Assembly: GCA_035546775.1 (NCBI GenBank)
Contig: DASZWD010000015.1
Span: 1-64,000, forward strand
DNA length: 64,000 nt
Source: Acidimicrobiales bacterium
GTDB taxonomy: Bacteria > Actinomycetota > Acidimicrobiia > Acidimicrobiales > JACCXE01
Direction of reading: 5' to 3'
Part shown: positions 33,235-42,629 of the stretch, in pieces
How the letters are laid out: the number at the start of each line of letters is the position of its first letter
Position numbering within the stretch: the stretch's first letter is position 1
Translations under genes and position numbers: made by a program
The notes under the pieces: generated by a model
Told to the model about the DNA's origin: nothing
Seen by the model: the letters and a program-made list of their open reading frames with translations, nothing else
Database searches by the model: none

Positions 33235-34295
33235 AGGAGGACGGGGGTGGCCGCGGGGTGATAGCCGCGCGCCCGCAACTCGTCGCACACACGGTCGGCG
33301 GCGCGGGCGTCGATGGTGACGATGAGCACGCCGCGGTCGCCCTCGGCGGAGTGGGCGATCTCGAGGTCGACGATGTTGACGTCGAGCTCGCCGGCCAGGG
33401 TTGTCACCTCGGCGAGCACACCCGGGCGGTCGGGCACCGGGATGCGGACCTCGACCAGCGCGTCGGCCGTCGCGATGCGCGCCGGCAAGTTGATGCGCGC
33501 CGCCCGCGCCACTTCGAGGCGCTCCAGCAGACCGGCACGATCACCACCGGCGACCGTCGCCCGCACCTGTGCGAGGGCGGCGGTCAGCGCGTCGAGTCCG
33601 TCGAGGATGGCGTCGCGGTTCTCGGCGCAGATGTCGGGCCAGATCGCCGGATGGCCCGCCGCGATGCGCGTCATGTCACGGAAGCCGCCCGCCGCCAGGC
33701 GCAGCAGCGTGGCGTGCTCCTCGGCGCGCGACGCCGCGATCCCCATCAACGTGGCGGCCGTGAGGTGCGGCACGTGCGACACCAGCGCGACCAGCGCGTC
33801 GTGGCGCTCGGGCCGGAGCTCCACGACGTCGGCGCCGATGCTGCTGACGGTGGCACGCAGGTCGGCGTAGCGCTCAGGATCAGTGCCGTCCGTCGGCGTG
33901 AGCACCCACGTGGCGCCGTTGAACAAGTTGGCGTCGGCGCCTTTGAGCCCGTCCTGTTCGGAGCCCGCCATCGGGTGGCCTCCGACGAAGCGATCGTCGG
34001 CGACGGCCGCCACGATCGGCGCCTTCACCGAACCGACGTCGGTCACCGTCGCCCGCGGGCACGCGGCGAGCGCGTCGCGTACGGCGTCGGCGACCGACGA
34101 GACCGGCACGGCGACGACGACCAGTTCGCTGTCGGGGTCGAGACCGATCGCATCGACGACGCCCGCCGCCAGTGCGTCGGCCGCGTGAGCTTCGTCACGA
34201 TCGACGCCGCTCACGTGCCAACCGTGGGCGCGCAACGCCAGCGCCACCGATGCACCGATGAGGCCGGTGCCGACGATCGATGCCCGTCGCGCCAT
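33231..34295 (-). CDS. tyrA: prephenate dehydrogenase with C-terminal ACT domain
   Basis: 354 residues. NAD(P)-binding GTGLIGASVALALR at the N-terminus, VGGHPMAGSEQDGLKGA (prephenate-binding His), and SHVPHLTAATL. The last ~75 residues are an ACT domain (PVPDRPGVLAEVTTLAGEL), the usual site of tyrosine feedback control. It makes 4-hydroxyphenylpyruvate for tyrosine. Its start abuts the rluB stop with no gap, and its end overlaps aroA by 4 nt. Confidence 0.95.
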   Translation of the reverse strand: MARRASIVGTGLIGASVALALRAHGWHVSGVDRDEAHAADALAAGVVDAIGLDPDSELVVVAVPVSSVADAVRDALAACPRATVTDVGSVKAPIVAAVADDRFVGGHPMAGSEQDGLKGADANLFNGATWVLTPTDGTDPERYADLRATVSSIGADVVELRPERHDALVALVSHVPHLTAATLMGIAASRAEEHATLLRLAAGGFRDMTRIAAGHPAIWPDICAENRDAILDGLDALTAALAQVRATVAGGDRAGLLERLEVARAARINLPARIATADALVEVRIPVPDRPGVLAEVTTLAGELDVNIVDLEIAHSAEGDRGVLIVTIDARAADRVCDELRARGYHPAATPVLL

Positions 34296-35006
34296 TCACC
34301 CAACGCTACGAGATAGAGCGATGACCTCTTCGTTCGTTAACGCCCGCCAGTGCCCCGCCTTGAGCTTGGTGTCGGTGATCGGACCGATGCGGGTGCGCAC
34401 CAACCGGATCACCGGGTGGCCGACTGCGTCGCACATGCGTCGCACCTGTCGGTTGCGCCCCTCGTGGATCACGATGCGCAGCAGCGACGGATCCAGCTGC
34501 GCCACCTTCGCCGGCGCCGTCACGCCGTCGTCGAGCTCGACGCCCTTGCGCAGCCGCGCCAGCGCGCTGGCGTTGGGGACGCCCTCGACGTGGGCCAGGT
34601 ACTCCTTCTCCACCCCGAAGGACGGATGCGTGAGCCGGTGCGCCAGCTCGCCGTCGTTGGTCAGCAGCAGCAAGCCTTCGGTGTCCTTGTCGAGGCGCCC
34701 GACGGGAAACACGCGCGGCTCGGCCGGCACGAGCTCGATCACCGTTTCGCGTCCGTGGGTGTCGACCGCCGTCGTGACGACGCCCGCGGGCTTGTGGAGC
34801 AGGTAGTACACGAGGTCGGGACGCACCCCGACCGGGACACCGTCGACCGCAACCGCATCGTGTTCGAGGTCGATGCGCCGCCCCAACTCGGCCACCTCTC
34901 CGTTCACGGAGACGCGTCCCTCCGCGACGAGGTTCTCGCAGACGCGTCGGCTACCGAACCCGAGCCGGGCGAGCGTCTTCTGGACGCGCTCGCCGTCCTG
35001 GTTCAC
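34296..35006 (-). CDS. rluB: 23S rRNA pseudouridine synthase, RluB family
   Basis: 236 residues. N-terminal S4 domain (RVQKTLARLGFGSRRVCENLV) and an RsuA/RluB catalytic domain with GRLDKDTEGLLLLTNDGELAHRL (catalytic Asp) and HEGRNRQVRRMCDAVGHPV. Expected to modify a uridine in 23S rRNA. Corresponds to Rv1711 in the conserved scpA-scpB-rluB-cmk-der order. Overlaps scpB by 4 nt. Confidence 0.94.
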   Translation of the reverse strand: MNQDGERVQKTLARLGFGSRRVCENLVAEGRVSVNGEVAELGRRIDLEHDAVAVDGVPVGVRPDLVYYLLHKPAGVVTTAVDTHGRETVIELVPAEPRVFPVGRLDKDTEGLLLLTNDGELAHRLTHPSFGVEKEYLAHVEGVPNASALARLRKGVELDDGVTAPAKVAQLDPSLLRIVIHEGRNRQVRRMCDAVGHPVIRLVRTRIGPITDTKLKAGHWRALTNEEVIALSRSVG

Positions 35007-35620
35007 GCCTCGGAGGGCGCGGCCGCAGCCTCGGCGTCGGGTGCCGGTTCCGCCGCCGTCGCCTGCAGGCTGCTCTCGAGACCGGCCATCACCTCGGGCC
35101 CGGGCACGAAGTCGGCCAGCGGCGGCAACTCACTGAGATCGTTGAGGCCGAGCTTTTCGAGGAACATCGGCGTCGTGCCGTACATCAGTGCCTGACCCGG
35201 CCCCGGGTCGCGTCCGACCTCGGCGACGTAGCCGCGGATCACGAGCGTGCGCAGCGTCGAGTCCACGTTGACCCCGCGGATCTCCGCGACCTGGCCGCGC
35301 GAGATCGGTTGCTTGTAGGCGACAATGGCGAGCGTTTCCAGTGCGGCGTTGGACAGCCGCGCCGTCTGGCCTTCGAGCACGAAGCGCTCGACGTAGGCCG
35401 CCATGTCGGGGTGGCTGTAGAGCCGGTAACCGCCGGCGACCCGTCGCAGGACGAAGCCGCGATCGGCCGCCTCGTATTCCGCCATCAAGGCCTCGGCGAG
35501 TTCGTCGACGGTCGCCTGGCTGATTTCGAGCAGCTGCGCACACAGCGACCCCGAGATCGGCTCCTCCGCCACCATGAGCAGCGCCTCGAAGGCGCGCCGG
35601 GTCTCGGTACTGACGGTCAT
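35003..35620 (-). CDS. scpB: segregation and condensation protein B
   Basis: 205 residues from ATG 35620, set by the 4-nt overlap with scpA. Tandem winged helices with RAFEALLMVAEEPIS, FVLRRVAGGYRLYS, NAALETLAIVAYKQPISRGQVAEIRGVNVD and RGYVAEVGRDPGPG, all typical of ScpB. Works with ScpA and SMC in chromosome compaction and segregation. The C-terminus ends in a short Ala/Glu-rich tail. Confidence 0.95.
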   Translation of the reverse strand: MTVSTETRRAFEALLMVAEEPISGSLCAQLLEISQATVDELAEALMAEYEAADRGFVLRRVAGGYRLYSHPDMAAYVERFVLEGQTARLSNAALETLAIVAYKQPISRGQVAEIRGVNVDSTLRTLVIRGYVAEVGRDPGPGQALMYGTTPMFLEKLGLNDLSELPPLADFVPGPEVMAGLESSLQATAAEPAPDAEAAAAPSEA

Positions 35621-36396
35621 CCTTGGTAGTCCTCCACGAGCAGATCGGCCACGGCGTCGGGATCGTCGCCCCCGACCCAAGCGACGCGCAGCGTGGCGAA
35701 ACGCTCCGATTGATCGAGGTCGATCAGGCCTTGCTTGAACATCTCGAGCAACGCCAGGAACGTGATGATCACGTCGAGTCGGCTCGGCGCGCTGGCGGCG
35801 AGTTGCCGGAACGTCGTGGGGCCAAGGCGCGGCAGCTTGGCCACCAGCTCACCGACGACGTCGGCCACCGACGCCCGAATCGGCGCTACGTGGTTCAGGT
35901 CGACCATCGGCACCGGCTTGGGCGTCGAGGCGCGGCCGAAGGCGACCGCCAGTTGGTCCGGGGTGACACCGGCGAGCAGATCCGGCGCCACGCCGAGAAA
36001 CGCCTCTTCCATGCCGGCGGTCCGCGGCAGAGCCAGGCCGGCCCGATCAGCGAGGCGGTCGAGCGCCTGGGCCGCGTCCTTGAAGGTCTTGCATTCGAGC
36101 AGCCGGGCGATCAGCAGGTCGCGCTCTTCCCACAGCGCCAGCTCCTCGTCCAGGTCGACGTCGGCCCGACCCGGCAGCAGGCGGCGCGTCTTCAGCTCGA
36201 CGAGGACCGCGGCGGTAAGCAGGAATTCGGTCGCCACGTCGAGGTCGAGCGCCTGAAGTTGCTCGATCTCGGCGACGAACGCATCGACGATTTCGCTGAG
36301 GTTGATCTCCCACAGCTCGACTTCGTCCTTGGTGATGAGATGCAGCAGCAGGTCGAACGGGCCCGTGAAAACCGGCGTCGAAACCTCATAGGACAC
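35617..36396 (-). CDS. scpA: segregation and condensation protein A
   Basis: 259 residues, the kleisin of the SMC-ScpAB complex. N-terminal [22 protein letters not shown] and [17 protein letters not shown] bind the SMC neck; the C-terminal winged helix ([17 protein letters not shown]) binds the SMC cap. First gene of the seven-gene chain to plsC. It is divergent from proS with a 22-nt gap. Confidence 0.96.
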   Translation of the reverse strand: MSYEVSTPVFTGPFDLLLHLITKDEVELWEINLSEIVDAFVAEIEQLQALDLDVATEFLLTAAVLVELKTRRLLPGRADVDLDEELALWEERDLLIARLLECKTFKDAAQALDRLADRAGLALPRTAGMEEAFLGVAPDLLAGVTPDQLAVAFGRASTPKPVPMVDLNHVAPIRASVADVVGELVAKLPRLGPTTFRQLAASAPSRLDVIITFLALLEMFKQGLIDLDQSERFATLRVAWVGGDDPDAVADLLVEDYQG

Positions 36397-36418
36397 CGAG
36401 CCAATCTACTTTGGCGGC

Positions 36419-38158
36419 GTGGCGATCCTGCGGATGTCGACGTTGTTCCTGCGTACGTTGCGTGACGATCCCGCCGACGCGGATGTGGCGAGTCACCGCC
36501 TCCTCGTGCGCGCCGGATACGTGCGTCGCGCCGCCCCCGGCGTGTACTCATGGCTACCGCTCGGTTGGATGGTCCTGCGCAACGTAGAACGCGTCATTCG
36601 CGAAGAAATGGAGCGCGCCGGGTTCCAGGAAGTGCACTTCCCCGCCCTGTTGCCGCGGGAGCCCTACGAGGCGACCGGCCGGTGGACGGAGTACGGCGAC
36701 AACCTGTTTCGGCTCCAGGACCGCCGCGGCGCCGACTACCTCCTCGGCCCCACGCACGAGGAGATGTTCACCCTGCTGGTGAAGGACATCTGCGCGTCGT
36801 ACAAGGACCTGCCGGTCTGCCTGTTTCAGATCCAGACGAAGTACCGCGACGAGGCACGTCCGCGCGCCGGCCTGCTGCGTGGCCGCGAGTTCGTGATGAA
36901 GGACTCGTACTCGTTCGACCTCGACGACGACGGCCTGCACGCGTCCTACGCCGCCCACCGCGCCGCCTATATCCGCACGTTCGAACGCCTCGGCCTGCCC
37001 TACGTGATCGTGGCGGCGACCTCGGGCGCGATGGGTGGCTCGGCCAGCGAGGAGTTTCTCGCGCCGCTGCCCGCCGGCGAGGACACCTTCGCCCAGTGCC
37101 CGGCCTGCCTCTACGCCGCCAACGTCGAGGCGGTCACGATCGCGCCCCCGCAGGCGCCCGACGACGACCCGCCGGCGGCCCACGTCGAGGACACCCCGGA
37201 CACACCGACCATCGACTCCTTGGTCGAGTTGCTGCGCCAGCGGTTCCCGGACCGTACCTGGCACGCGGCGGACACGCTCAAGAATGTCGTCGTCATGCTG
37301 AGCGCCGCCGACGGCACGCGCACGCCCCTCGCCGTCGGTCTGCCCGGCGACCGCGAGCTGGACCTGCGCCGCCTCGAGGCTGTCGTCGCGCCCGGCACAG
37401 TCGCACCGTTCACCGACGAGGATTTCGCCGCCCACCCGCAGCTGGTCAAGGGCTACATCGGCCCCGCCGCCCTCGGCGCCGTCCACGGCGTCCGCTATCT
37501 CGTCGACCCGCGCGTCGTCGACGGCACCGCCTGGGTGACGGGGGCCAACGCGAACGGCAAGCACGTCGTGGATCTCGTAGCCGGCCGCGACTTTCGCGCC
37601 GACGGCGTCGTCGACGCCGCCGAGGTGCGCGCCGGAGACCCCTGCCCCCGCTGCGGTGCCGGGCTCACGCTCGAGCGCGGCATCGAGATCGGTCACATCT
37701 TCCAGCTGGGCCGCAAATACGCCGAGGCGCTCGACCTCACCGTCCAGGACGCCGAAGGCAACGAAGTCGTCGTGACCATGGGCTCGTACGGCATCGGCGT
37801 GTCCCGCGCCGTCGCCGCCATCGCCGAGGCGACCCACGACGAGCTCGGTCTCTGCTGGCCGCGAGAGATCGCGCCGGCCGACGTCCACGTGGTGCGCATC
37901 GCCAAGGGAGACGACGCCGACGCCTTCGCCGAGCAGCTTGTCGACGCGCTCAACGATCGCAACGTGCGCGTGCTCTACGACGACCGCGTCGACCTGTCGG
38001 CGGGCGTGAGGCTCAAAGACGCCGAGTTGCTCGGCGTGCCGACCATCGTCGTGATCGGTCGCGGTCTCGCCGAGGGAACCGTCGAAGTGCGCGATCGGCG
38101 CGCCGGCATCGTGCATCAGCTCGATATCAACGACGTGGTGGCGCGCCTCGTCCCGTAG
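36419..38158 (+). CDS. proS: prolyl-tRNA synthetase
   Basis: 579 residues from GTG 36419 (ATG 36434 is an alternative). Bacterial-type class II ProRS: motif 1 region [21 protein letters not shown], motif 2 [28 protein letters not shown], an inserted editing domain (about 230-400, with a GYIGP loop), motif 3 [11 protein letters not shown], and a C-terminal anticodon-binding domain. Cytoplasmic; charges tRNA-Pro, one copy of which is also in this window. The divergent scpA start lies 22 nt away. Confidence 0.97.
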   Translation: MAILRMSTLFLRTLRDDPADADVASHRLLVRAGYVRRAAPGVYSWLPLGWMVLRNVERVIREEMERAGFQEVHFPALLPREPYEATGRWTEYGDNLFRLQDRRGADYLLGPTHEEMFTLLVKDICASYKDLPVCLFQIQTKYRDEARPRAGLLRGREFVMKDSYSFDLDDDGLHASYAAHRAAYIRTFERLGLPYVIVAATSGAMGGSASEEFLAPLPAGEDTFAQCPACLYAANVEAVTIAPPQAPDDDPPAAHVEDTPDTPTIDSLVELLRQRFPDRTWHAADTLKNVVVMLSAADGTRTPLAVGLPGDRELDLRRLEAVVAPGTVAPFTDEDFAAHPQLVKGYIGPAALGAVHGVRYLVDPRVVDGTAWVTGANANGKHVVDLVAGRDFRADGVVDAAEVRAGDPCPRCGAGLTLERGIEIGHIFQLGRKYAEALDLTVQDAEGNEVVVTMGSYGIGVSRAVAAIAEATHDELGLCWPREIAPADVHVVRIAKGDDADAFAEQLVDALNDRNVRVLYDDRVDLSAGVRLKDAELLGVPTIVVIGRGLAEGTVEVRDRRAGIVHQLDINDVVARLVP

Positions 38159-38167
38159 ATTCTTCGC

Positions 38168-39154
38168 ATGACACGCGTGCTGTCGGGCATTCAGCCCAGC
38201 GGAGAGGTGCATGTAGGCAACTACGTGGGCGCGCTCCGGCACTGGGCCGCCGACCAGCACGACCACGAGTCGTTCTACTGCGTCGTCGACCTGCACGCGC
38301 TGACGCTGGGTGACCACGACCCGGCTGAACTGCGGGCCTCGACGCTCGACGCCGCTGCCGTGTTGCTCGCGGTCGGCATCGACCCCAACGTGGCCCCGAT
38401 CTTCCTGCAGAGCCAGGTGGCCGAACACACCCGTCTCAGCTGGATCCTCGAGTGCATCGCGGCCTTCGGCGAGCTACGACGCATGACGCAGTTCAAGGAC
38501 AAGACGGCCGAGGGCGGCGAGGGCGCAGCCCGCGTCGGACTGTTCACCTATCCCGTGCTCATGGCCGCGGACATCCTGCTGTACCAAGCCGACCGCGTCC
38601 CCGTCGGCGACGACCAGCGCCAGCACCTCGAGCTCGCGCGCGACATCGCCGAGCGCTTCAACACGCGCTACGGCGAGACATTCGTCGTGCCCGAAGCCGC
38701 CATTCCCCACGTCGGCGCCCGGGTCATGGATCTCCAGGACCCAACGATCAAGATGAGCAAGTCGCGCAGCTCACCCCAGGGCAAAGTGCTGCTGATGGAG
38801 CCGCCCGAGGTCGTCTCCAAGAAGATCAAGCGCGCTGTCACCGACAACGAGACCGAAGTGCGCTACGACCCGGCGAAGAAGCCGGGCGTGTCGAACCTGC
38901 TCGAACTGCTGTCGGTGGCCACGGGCACGCCCCCCGCCGAGCTGGCGGCCAAGTACGACACCTACGGCGCCCTCAAGGCCGACACCGCCGCGGCATGGGT
39001 CGAATACGTGCGTCCCGTCCGCCAGCGCTTCGACGAGCTGGTGCAGGACCCGGGCTACGTGCGCGGCGTGTTGCAGGACGGCGCCGAGAAGGCACGCGCC
39101 GTTGCCGCGGTCACGTATCAGGCGGCCGCCGACGCCATCGGCCTCCTGCGCTAG
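38168..39154 (+). CDS. trpS: tryptophanyl-tRNA synthetase
   Basis: 328 residues, class I synthetase. The HIGH-equivalent lies in SGIQPSGEVHVGNYVGAL and the KMSKS loop in TIKMSKSRSSPQG. Also seen are VPVGDDQRQHLELARDIAERFN and the C-terminal helical domain. Starts 9 nt after proS, so the two are probably co-transcribed. Its TAG stop shares the CTAG quadruplet with the convergent HD gene. Confidence 0.97.
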   Translation: MTRVLSGIQPSGEVHVGNYVGALRHWAADQHDHESFYCVVDLHALTLGDHDPAELRASTLDAAAVLLAVGIDPNVAPIFLQSQVAEHTRLSWILECIAAFGELRRMTQFKDKTAEGGEGAARVGLFTYPVLMAADILLYQADRVPVGDDQRQHLELARDIAERFNTRYGETFVVPEAAIPHVGARVMDLQDPTIKMSKSRSSPQGKVLLMEPPEVVSKKIKRAVTDNETEVRYDPAKKPGVSNLLELLSVATGTPPAELAAKYDTYGALKADTAAAWVEYVRPVRQRFDELVQDPGYVRGVLQDGAEKARAVAAVTYQAAADAIGLLR

Positions 39155-39639
39155 TCGTCGTCGGCGTTCTTCAGCGCAGCAGCGATGGGCGCGTCGAGCG
39201 TCCAGCGCTCCGGCGGCAGGTGGTGCTCTTGCGCCCACGCCGCCGTCACGGGATCGGCAGCGGCCTCGCGCAGCAACGCGGCGCCGAGCGCCGGATGGTT
39301 CACGTAGGTGGCCACGCGCCCGGTGACACGGTCGCGCCCGCGCACCGCGGTCAACACCGTGGCACCGACGCGGCGCCACACCCCGAAACCACTCTCGATC
39401 TTGCCCACGTCGTGCAGCAACGCCGCGGCCACCACCGGGCGCGTGGCGTCGTCGCCCAACGCCGCGCACACACGTCGGGCAACGCCGACAGCGTGACGGC
39501 GGTCGAAGCCCGCCATGCGCCGCCACAGCATCGTCTCGCCCGCGTTGAGGTAATGCAGCGCCCAGGCGTCGTCCGCGGCGGTCGGGCCGCCGGGCCACAG
39601 CGACGTGAAGAACCGCTTGGCGAGGTGTGCCGCCTTCAC
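39151..39639 (-). CDS. HD-domain phosphohydrolase-like protein
   Basis: 162 residues from GTG 39639 in a GTGA overlap with the M50 protease gene. HD motif in VAAALLHDVGKIESG, with an upstream His (RRHAVGVARR) and downstream His (VNHPALGAAL, EHHLPPERW) that complete a metal site. Unusually for the family, the N-terminus has no signal domain. Substrate unknown; nucleotide or cyclic-nucleotide hydrolysis is the general family activity. Last gene of the pyrG operon. Confidence 0.8.
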   Translation of the reverse strand: MKAAHLAKRFFTSLWPGGPTAADDAWALHYLNAGETMLWRRMAGFDRRHAVGVARRVCAALGDDATRPVVAAALLHDVGKIESGFGVWRRVGATVLTAVRGRDRVTGRVATYVNHPALGAALLREAAADPVTAAWAQEHHLPPERWTLDAPIAAALKNADDD

Positions 39640-40379
39640 AGCGAGAAGTGCAGGCCGGCGAGATGCAACCACACCCGGTAGACGGGGTTGGCCACCTTCT
39701 CGATCACGCCGGGAAACCCGAACACCACGAAGAACACGAGCACCATCGAGTAGCGCCGGAACTGCAAGTATCCCGGCCACATGCTCTCGGGGAGGATCCG
39801 CTCGAGCAACCCGGAGCCGTCGAGAGGCGGCACCGGCAGCAGGTTGAACGTGCCCAGGAACACGTTGCCGATCCCGAGTTCGAGCAGGAACGTCCCCATG
39901 ATCTCGCCGTGCGGATTGCCGAAGCGCCATGCCGCCGCGGCCAGCAGCGCCAGCGTGTAGTTGGTCGCCGGCCCGGCCAGGCTGACGAGGAGGCTCTCGT
40001 TGCGCGGATGCCGCAGCTTGCCCACGTTTACGGGCACCGGCTTGGCGAAGCCGAAGGGGGTGGCGTGCGCCAGCGCCAGCAGCGTCGGCATCACGATTGT
40101 TCCCATCGGGTCGATGTGCACCAACGGGTTCAGCGTCAAGCGCCCGGCGCGTTTGGCGGTGTCGTCACCGAACAGATACGCCACCGCGCCGTGCGAGATC
40201 TCGTGCAGGATCACCGAAGGCACGATCACCGCGATGAAGATGACCGAGTCCCGGTCGATCGCACCCCGGCTGATCGCCAGCACGGCGAGGCCGACCAGAA
40301 GCGCGACGACGATCAGGCGCTCACGCGCCACGCGCGGCGAGACGGGTGTCGTCGGCGGCTTTTGCGCCGCGTCGGTCAT
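39636..40379 (-). CDS. site-2 protease (M50) family membrane protein
   Basis: 247 residues, about six hydrophobic segments. Zinc-binding HEISH (His59, Glu60, His63) in VILHEISHGAVAYLFGDDTA, and the distal Asp in NLLPVPPLDGSGLLE. GPATNYTLALLAAA is the conserved NxxP-like region. Rip3/SpoIVFB-like intramembrane metalloprotease without CBS or PDZ domains; the substrate is unknown. Its start abuts the DksA-like gene stop and its end overlaps the HD gene by 4 nt. Confidence 0.9.
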   Translation of the reverse strand: MTDAAQKPPTTPVSPRVARERLIVVALLVGLAVLAISRGAIDRDSVIFIAVIVPSVILHEISHGAVAYLFGDDTAKRAGRLTLNPLVHIDPMGTIVMPTLLALAHATPFGFAKPVPVNVGKLRHPRNESLLVSLAGPATNYTLALLAAAAWRFGNPHGEIMGTFLLELGIGNVFLGTFNLLPVPPLDGSGLLERILPESMWPGYLQFRRYSMVLVFFVVFGFPGVIEKVANPVYRVWLHLAGLHFSL

Positions 40380-40703
40380 CTACCGACGCGTCGAGGCGTG
40401 CGTGATGCAGTACCGCGCCGCGGGCATGGCTTCGAGACGCGCCGCGGCGATGTCTTCGCCGCACACCTCGCACTTGCCGTACGAGCCGTCCTCGAGCTTG
40501 GCTAACGCCCGCTCGACCTCGTCGAGCGACTCCTGGAGCGTGCTGGCCAGCGCCTCGGTCTCGCCGCGCTCCGCCGTCACCTGGCTGGTGTCGGCGAAGT
40601 TGGCGTCGTAGTCGAGACCGCCCAGATCCGCCAGCTCCGCGCGCAAAGAATCGCGCTCGGCTTCCAAGAGGGCGCGAGCCGCGACGGAGGTAACTTCGCT
40701 CAT
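40380..40703 (-). CDS. TraR/DksA-type zinc finger protein
   Basis: 107 residues. Coiled-coil N-terminus with acidic tip (about 15-70), then a zinc finger with Cys78, Cys81, Cys99 and His102 (GKCEVCGEDI and RYCITHA). DksA proteins insert the coiled coil into the RNA polymerase secondary channel and work with ppGpp; here the fourth ligand is His instead of Cys. The small size matches the short actinobacterial members. Overlaps the XerD-like gene by 4 nt. Confidence 0.85.
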   Translation of the reverse strand: MSEVTSVAARALLEAERDSLRAELADLGGLDYDANFADTSQVTAERGETEALASTLQESLDEVERALAKLEDGSYGKCEVCGEDIAAARLEAMPAARYCITHASTRR

Positions 40704-41554
40704 AACGAGAGGTTACAACTCCCCCATCCAATTTCGTTCAGCATTCCCGAAGTTGGCATCGGGCCGCGGGAATGCCCCAAAAAGGCGCCCACGGACGTCG
40801 CGGGCACGCCGCGGGCGCCGAGATGGGCACCGCACGCCCGTCGCAGGTCGTTGGGCGACAGCGCGTCGAGCAACGCGGCGCGCCGGCCGACGGCGCTCGT
40901 CAGCAGCCACAACCCCTGACGGGTCAGGCGTTGCCCGCGTCGGTTCAGCAGGACCGCTGACGTGGACGGGCGCAGCCGTGTGCGACCGCGCCCGTCGAGC
41001 CAGCGGACCAGGACCGCGCGCAACGCCGGCACGACGGGCAGCAGCCGTTCGTGGGGCCCGTCGCGGTCGACGGTGAGGACCAGGGCGTCGGCGGCCACGT
41101 CCGCGACGTCGAGCGAGATTGCCTCCGTCGCCTTGAGCCCACCGAAATACAGCAGTGCGACGGTGACGGCGTCACGCCGGCGCTCCGCCGTCTCGCCCTC
41201 GGCGGCACGAAGCAAGCGGGCGACATCGTCCTCGGACAGCAGCGGCTCGTCACTCGGTGGCGCTGGCCGCGGGAGTCCCACGAGCTCCGGAGTGGGCGTG
41301 GTGTCATCGCGCCAGCGATGAAAGATGCGTAACGCGACCACTGCCCGATCAGCCGAGCTGCGCGCTCGAGTGGCGCGCACGTGCTCGACGTAGTCGCCTA
41401 GCTCGCCCTCCGTCGCCGCCCGCCACTTGAGGTACGCCGCGACGTCGCGGCGGTAGGCGGCCACCGTGTTGGTGGCGCGGCCTTCGGCTGCGAGCCAGTC
41501 GGCGAACTCCTGGGCGAGGTCAGCCAAGGGCGGTGAAGGGGTCGACGACGGCAC
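40700..41554 (-). CDS. XerD-like tyrosine recombinase family protein, catalytically degenerate
   Basis: 284 residues in the xerD position after pyrG and NUDIX genes (compare Rv1699-Rv1701). The N-terminal SAM-like core-binding domain is normal (FADWLAAEGRATNTVAAYRRD). In the catalytic domain LLYFGGLKATEAISL has Lys141 where the first catalytic Arg belongs, and the Lys loop reads DRDGPHER. HxLRH reads NDLRR (Asn235 for His, Arg238 retained); LGHS keeps His261; no Tyr follows. It probably cannot cut DNA as written. Overlaps ald by 35 nt and the DksA-like gene by 4 nt. Confidence 0.8.
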   Translation of the reverse strand: MPSSTPSPPLADLAQEFADWLAAEGRATNTVAAYRRDVAAYLKWRAATEGELGDYVEHVRATRARSSADRAVVALRIFHRWRDDTTPTPELVGLPRPAPPSDEPLLSEDDVARLLRAAEGETAERRRDAVTVALLYFGGLKATEAISLDVADVAADALVLTVDRDGPHERLLPVVPALRAVLVRWLDGRGRTRLRPSTSAVLLNRRGQRLTRQGLWLLTSAVGRRAALLDALSPNDLRRACGAHLGARGVPATSVGAFLGHSRGPMPTSGMLNEIGWGSCNLSL

Positions 41555-42629
41555 GCGCCAGCGCCTCGGCCACGGCGGGCTGCGTCACGTGTCCGCCGAC
41601 GATCGTCACCCCGCCGACAAGTTCGGTGTGGGCGTGCATCGCGCCGGTCAACCCGTCGTTGGCGATCGCCACCACATAGGGCAGCGTGGCGTTGGTCAGC
41701 GCGTAGGTCGAGGTGTGCGGCACGGCACCGGGCATGTTGCCCACCGCGTAGTGCAGCACGCCGTCGATTTCGTAGACGGGGTTGTCGTGGGTCGTCTCGT
41801 GCGTGGTGGCGACGCAGCCGCCTTGGTCGACGGCCACGTCGACGATCACCGCACCCTTCTGCATGGCCCGCACCATCGGCTCGGTGACGACCTGCGGCGC
41901 GCGTCCGCCGGCCACGAGCACGGCGCCGATCACGAGGTCGGCTTCGGACACGGCACGTTCGACCGCGGCGCGGTTCGACGCCAGCGTCATGATCCGGCCT
42001 TGGTGAATCTGGTCGACCCAGCGCAGCCGGTCGAGGTCGCGGTCGAGCAGCAACACCTCGGCCTCCATGCCTTGCGCGATCCACGCGGCGTTCCACCCGA
42101 CGTTCCCCGCGCCGAGCACGACGACGCGCGCCGGGCGCACACCGGGCGCGCCGCCGAGCAGGACCCCGCGTCCTCCGTGAGCGCGCTCGAGGAAGTGAGC
42201 GCCGACCTGTGTTGCCATCCGACCGGCAACTTCGCTCATCGGCGCCAGCAGCGGCAACGCGTGGTTGGCCAGCTGCACGGTCTCGTAGGCCACCGCCGTC
42301 GTGCCGGCCCCCAGCAGGGCATCGGCCACCTTTGGATACGCGGCCAGGTGCAGGTAGGTGAAGAGGATCTGGTCGCGGCGCAGGTAGGCGAACTCGCTCG
42401 CCTGCGGTTCTTTTACCTTGACGACGAGTTGCGCGCCCCACGCCTCGGCGCCGTCGACGAGCCGCGCGCCCGCCGCCGCGTAGTCGTCGTCGTGGATCGA
42501 CGAACCGTCGCCCGCGCCGCGCTCGACGAGCACCTCGTGGTCATGGGCCCGCAGTTCGGTGACGCCGTCGGGGGTGAGGGCGACGCGGTTCTCCGCCGTC
42601 TTGATCTCTCGCGGAACACCGACGATCAC
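41520..42629 (-). CDS. ald: alanine dehydrogenase
   Basis: 369 residues. NAD-dependent interconversion of L-alanine and pyruvate plus ammonia. N-terminus [20 protein letters not shown], catalytic Lys in VVKVKEP and His in FTYLHLA, NAD-binding VVVLGAGNVGWNAA, and the C-terminal HYAVGNMPGAVPHTSTYAL are all typical. In M. tuberculosis ald lies elsewhere, so its insertion between the NUDIX and xerD-like genes is a local difference. Starts inside the end of the NUDIX gene (4 nt). Confidence 0.96.
   Translation of the reverse strand: MIVGVPREIKTAENRVALTPDGVTELRAHDHEVLVERGAGDGSSIHDDDYAAAGARLVDGAEAWGAQLVVKVKEPQASEFAYLRRDQILFTYLHLAAYPKVADALLGAGTTAVAYETVQLANHALPLLAPMSEVAGRMATQVGAHFLERAHGGRGVLLGGAPGVRPARVVVLGAGNVGWNAAWIAQGMEAEVLLLDRDLDRLRWVDQIHQGRIMTLASNRAAVERAVSEADLVIGAVLVAGGRAPQVVTEPMVRAMQKGAVIVDVAVDQGGCVATTHETTHDNPVYEIDGVLHYAVGNMPGAVPHTSTYALTNATLPYVVAIANDGLTGAMHAHTELVGGVTIVGGHVTQPAVAEALARAVVDPFTALG

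Noticed and set aside
36554-38428. 624-residue minus-strand open frame
   Set aside because: Antisense to proS and the start of trpS, both clear synthetases.
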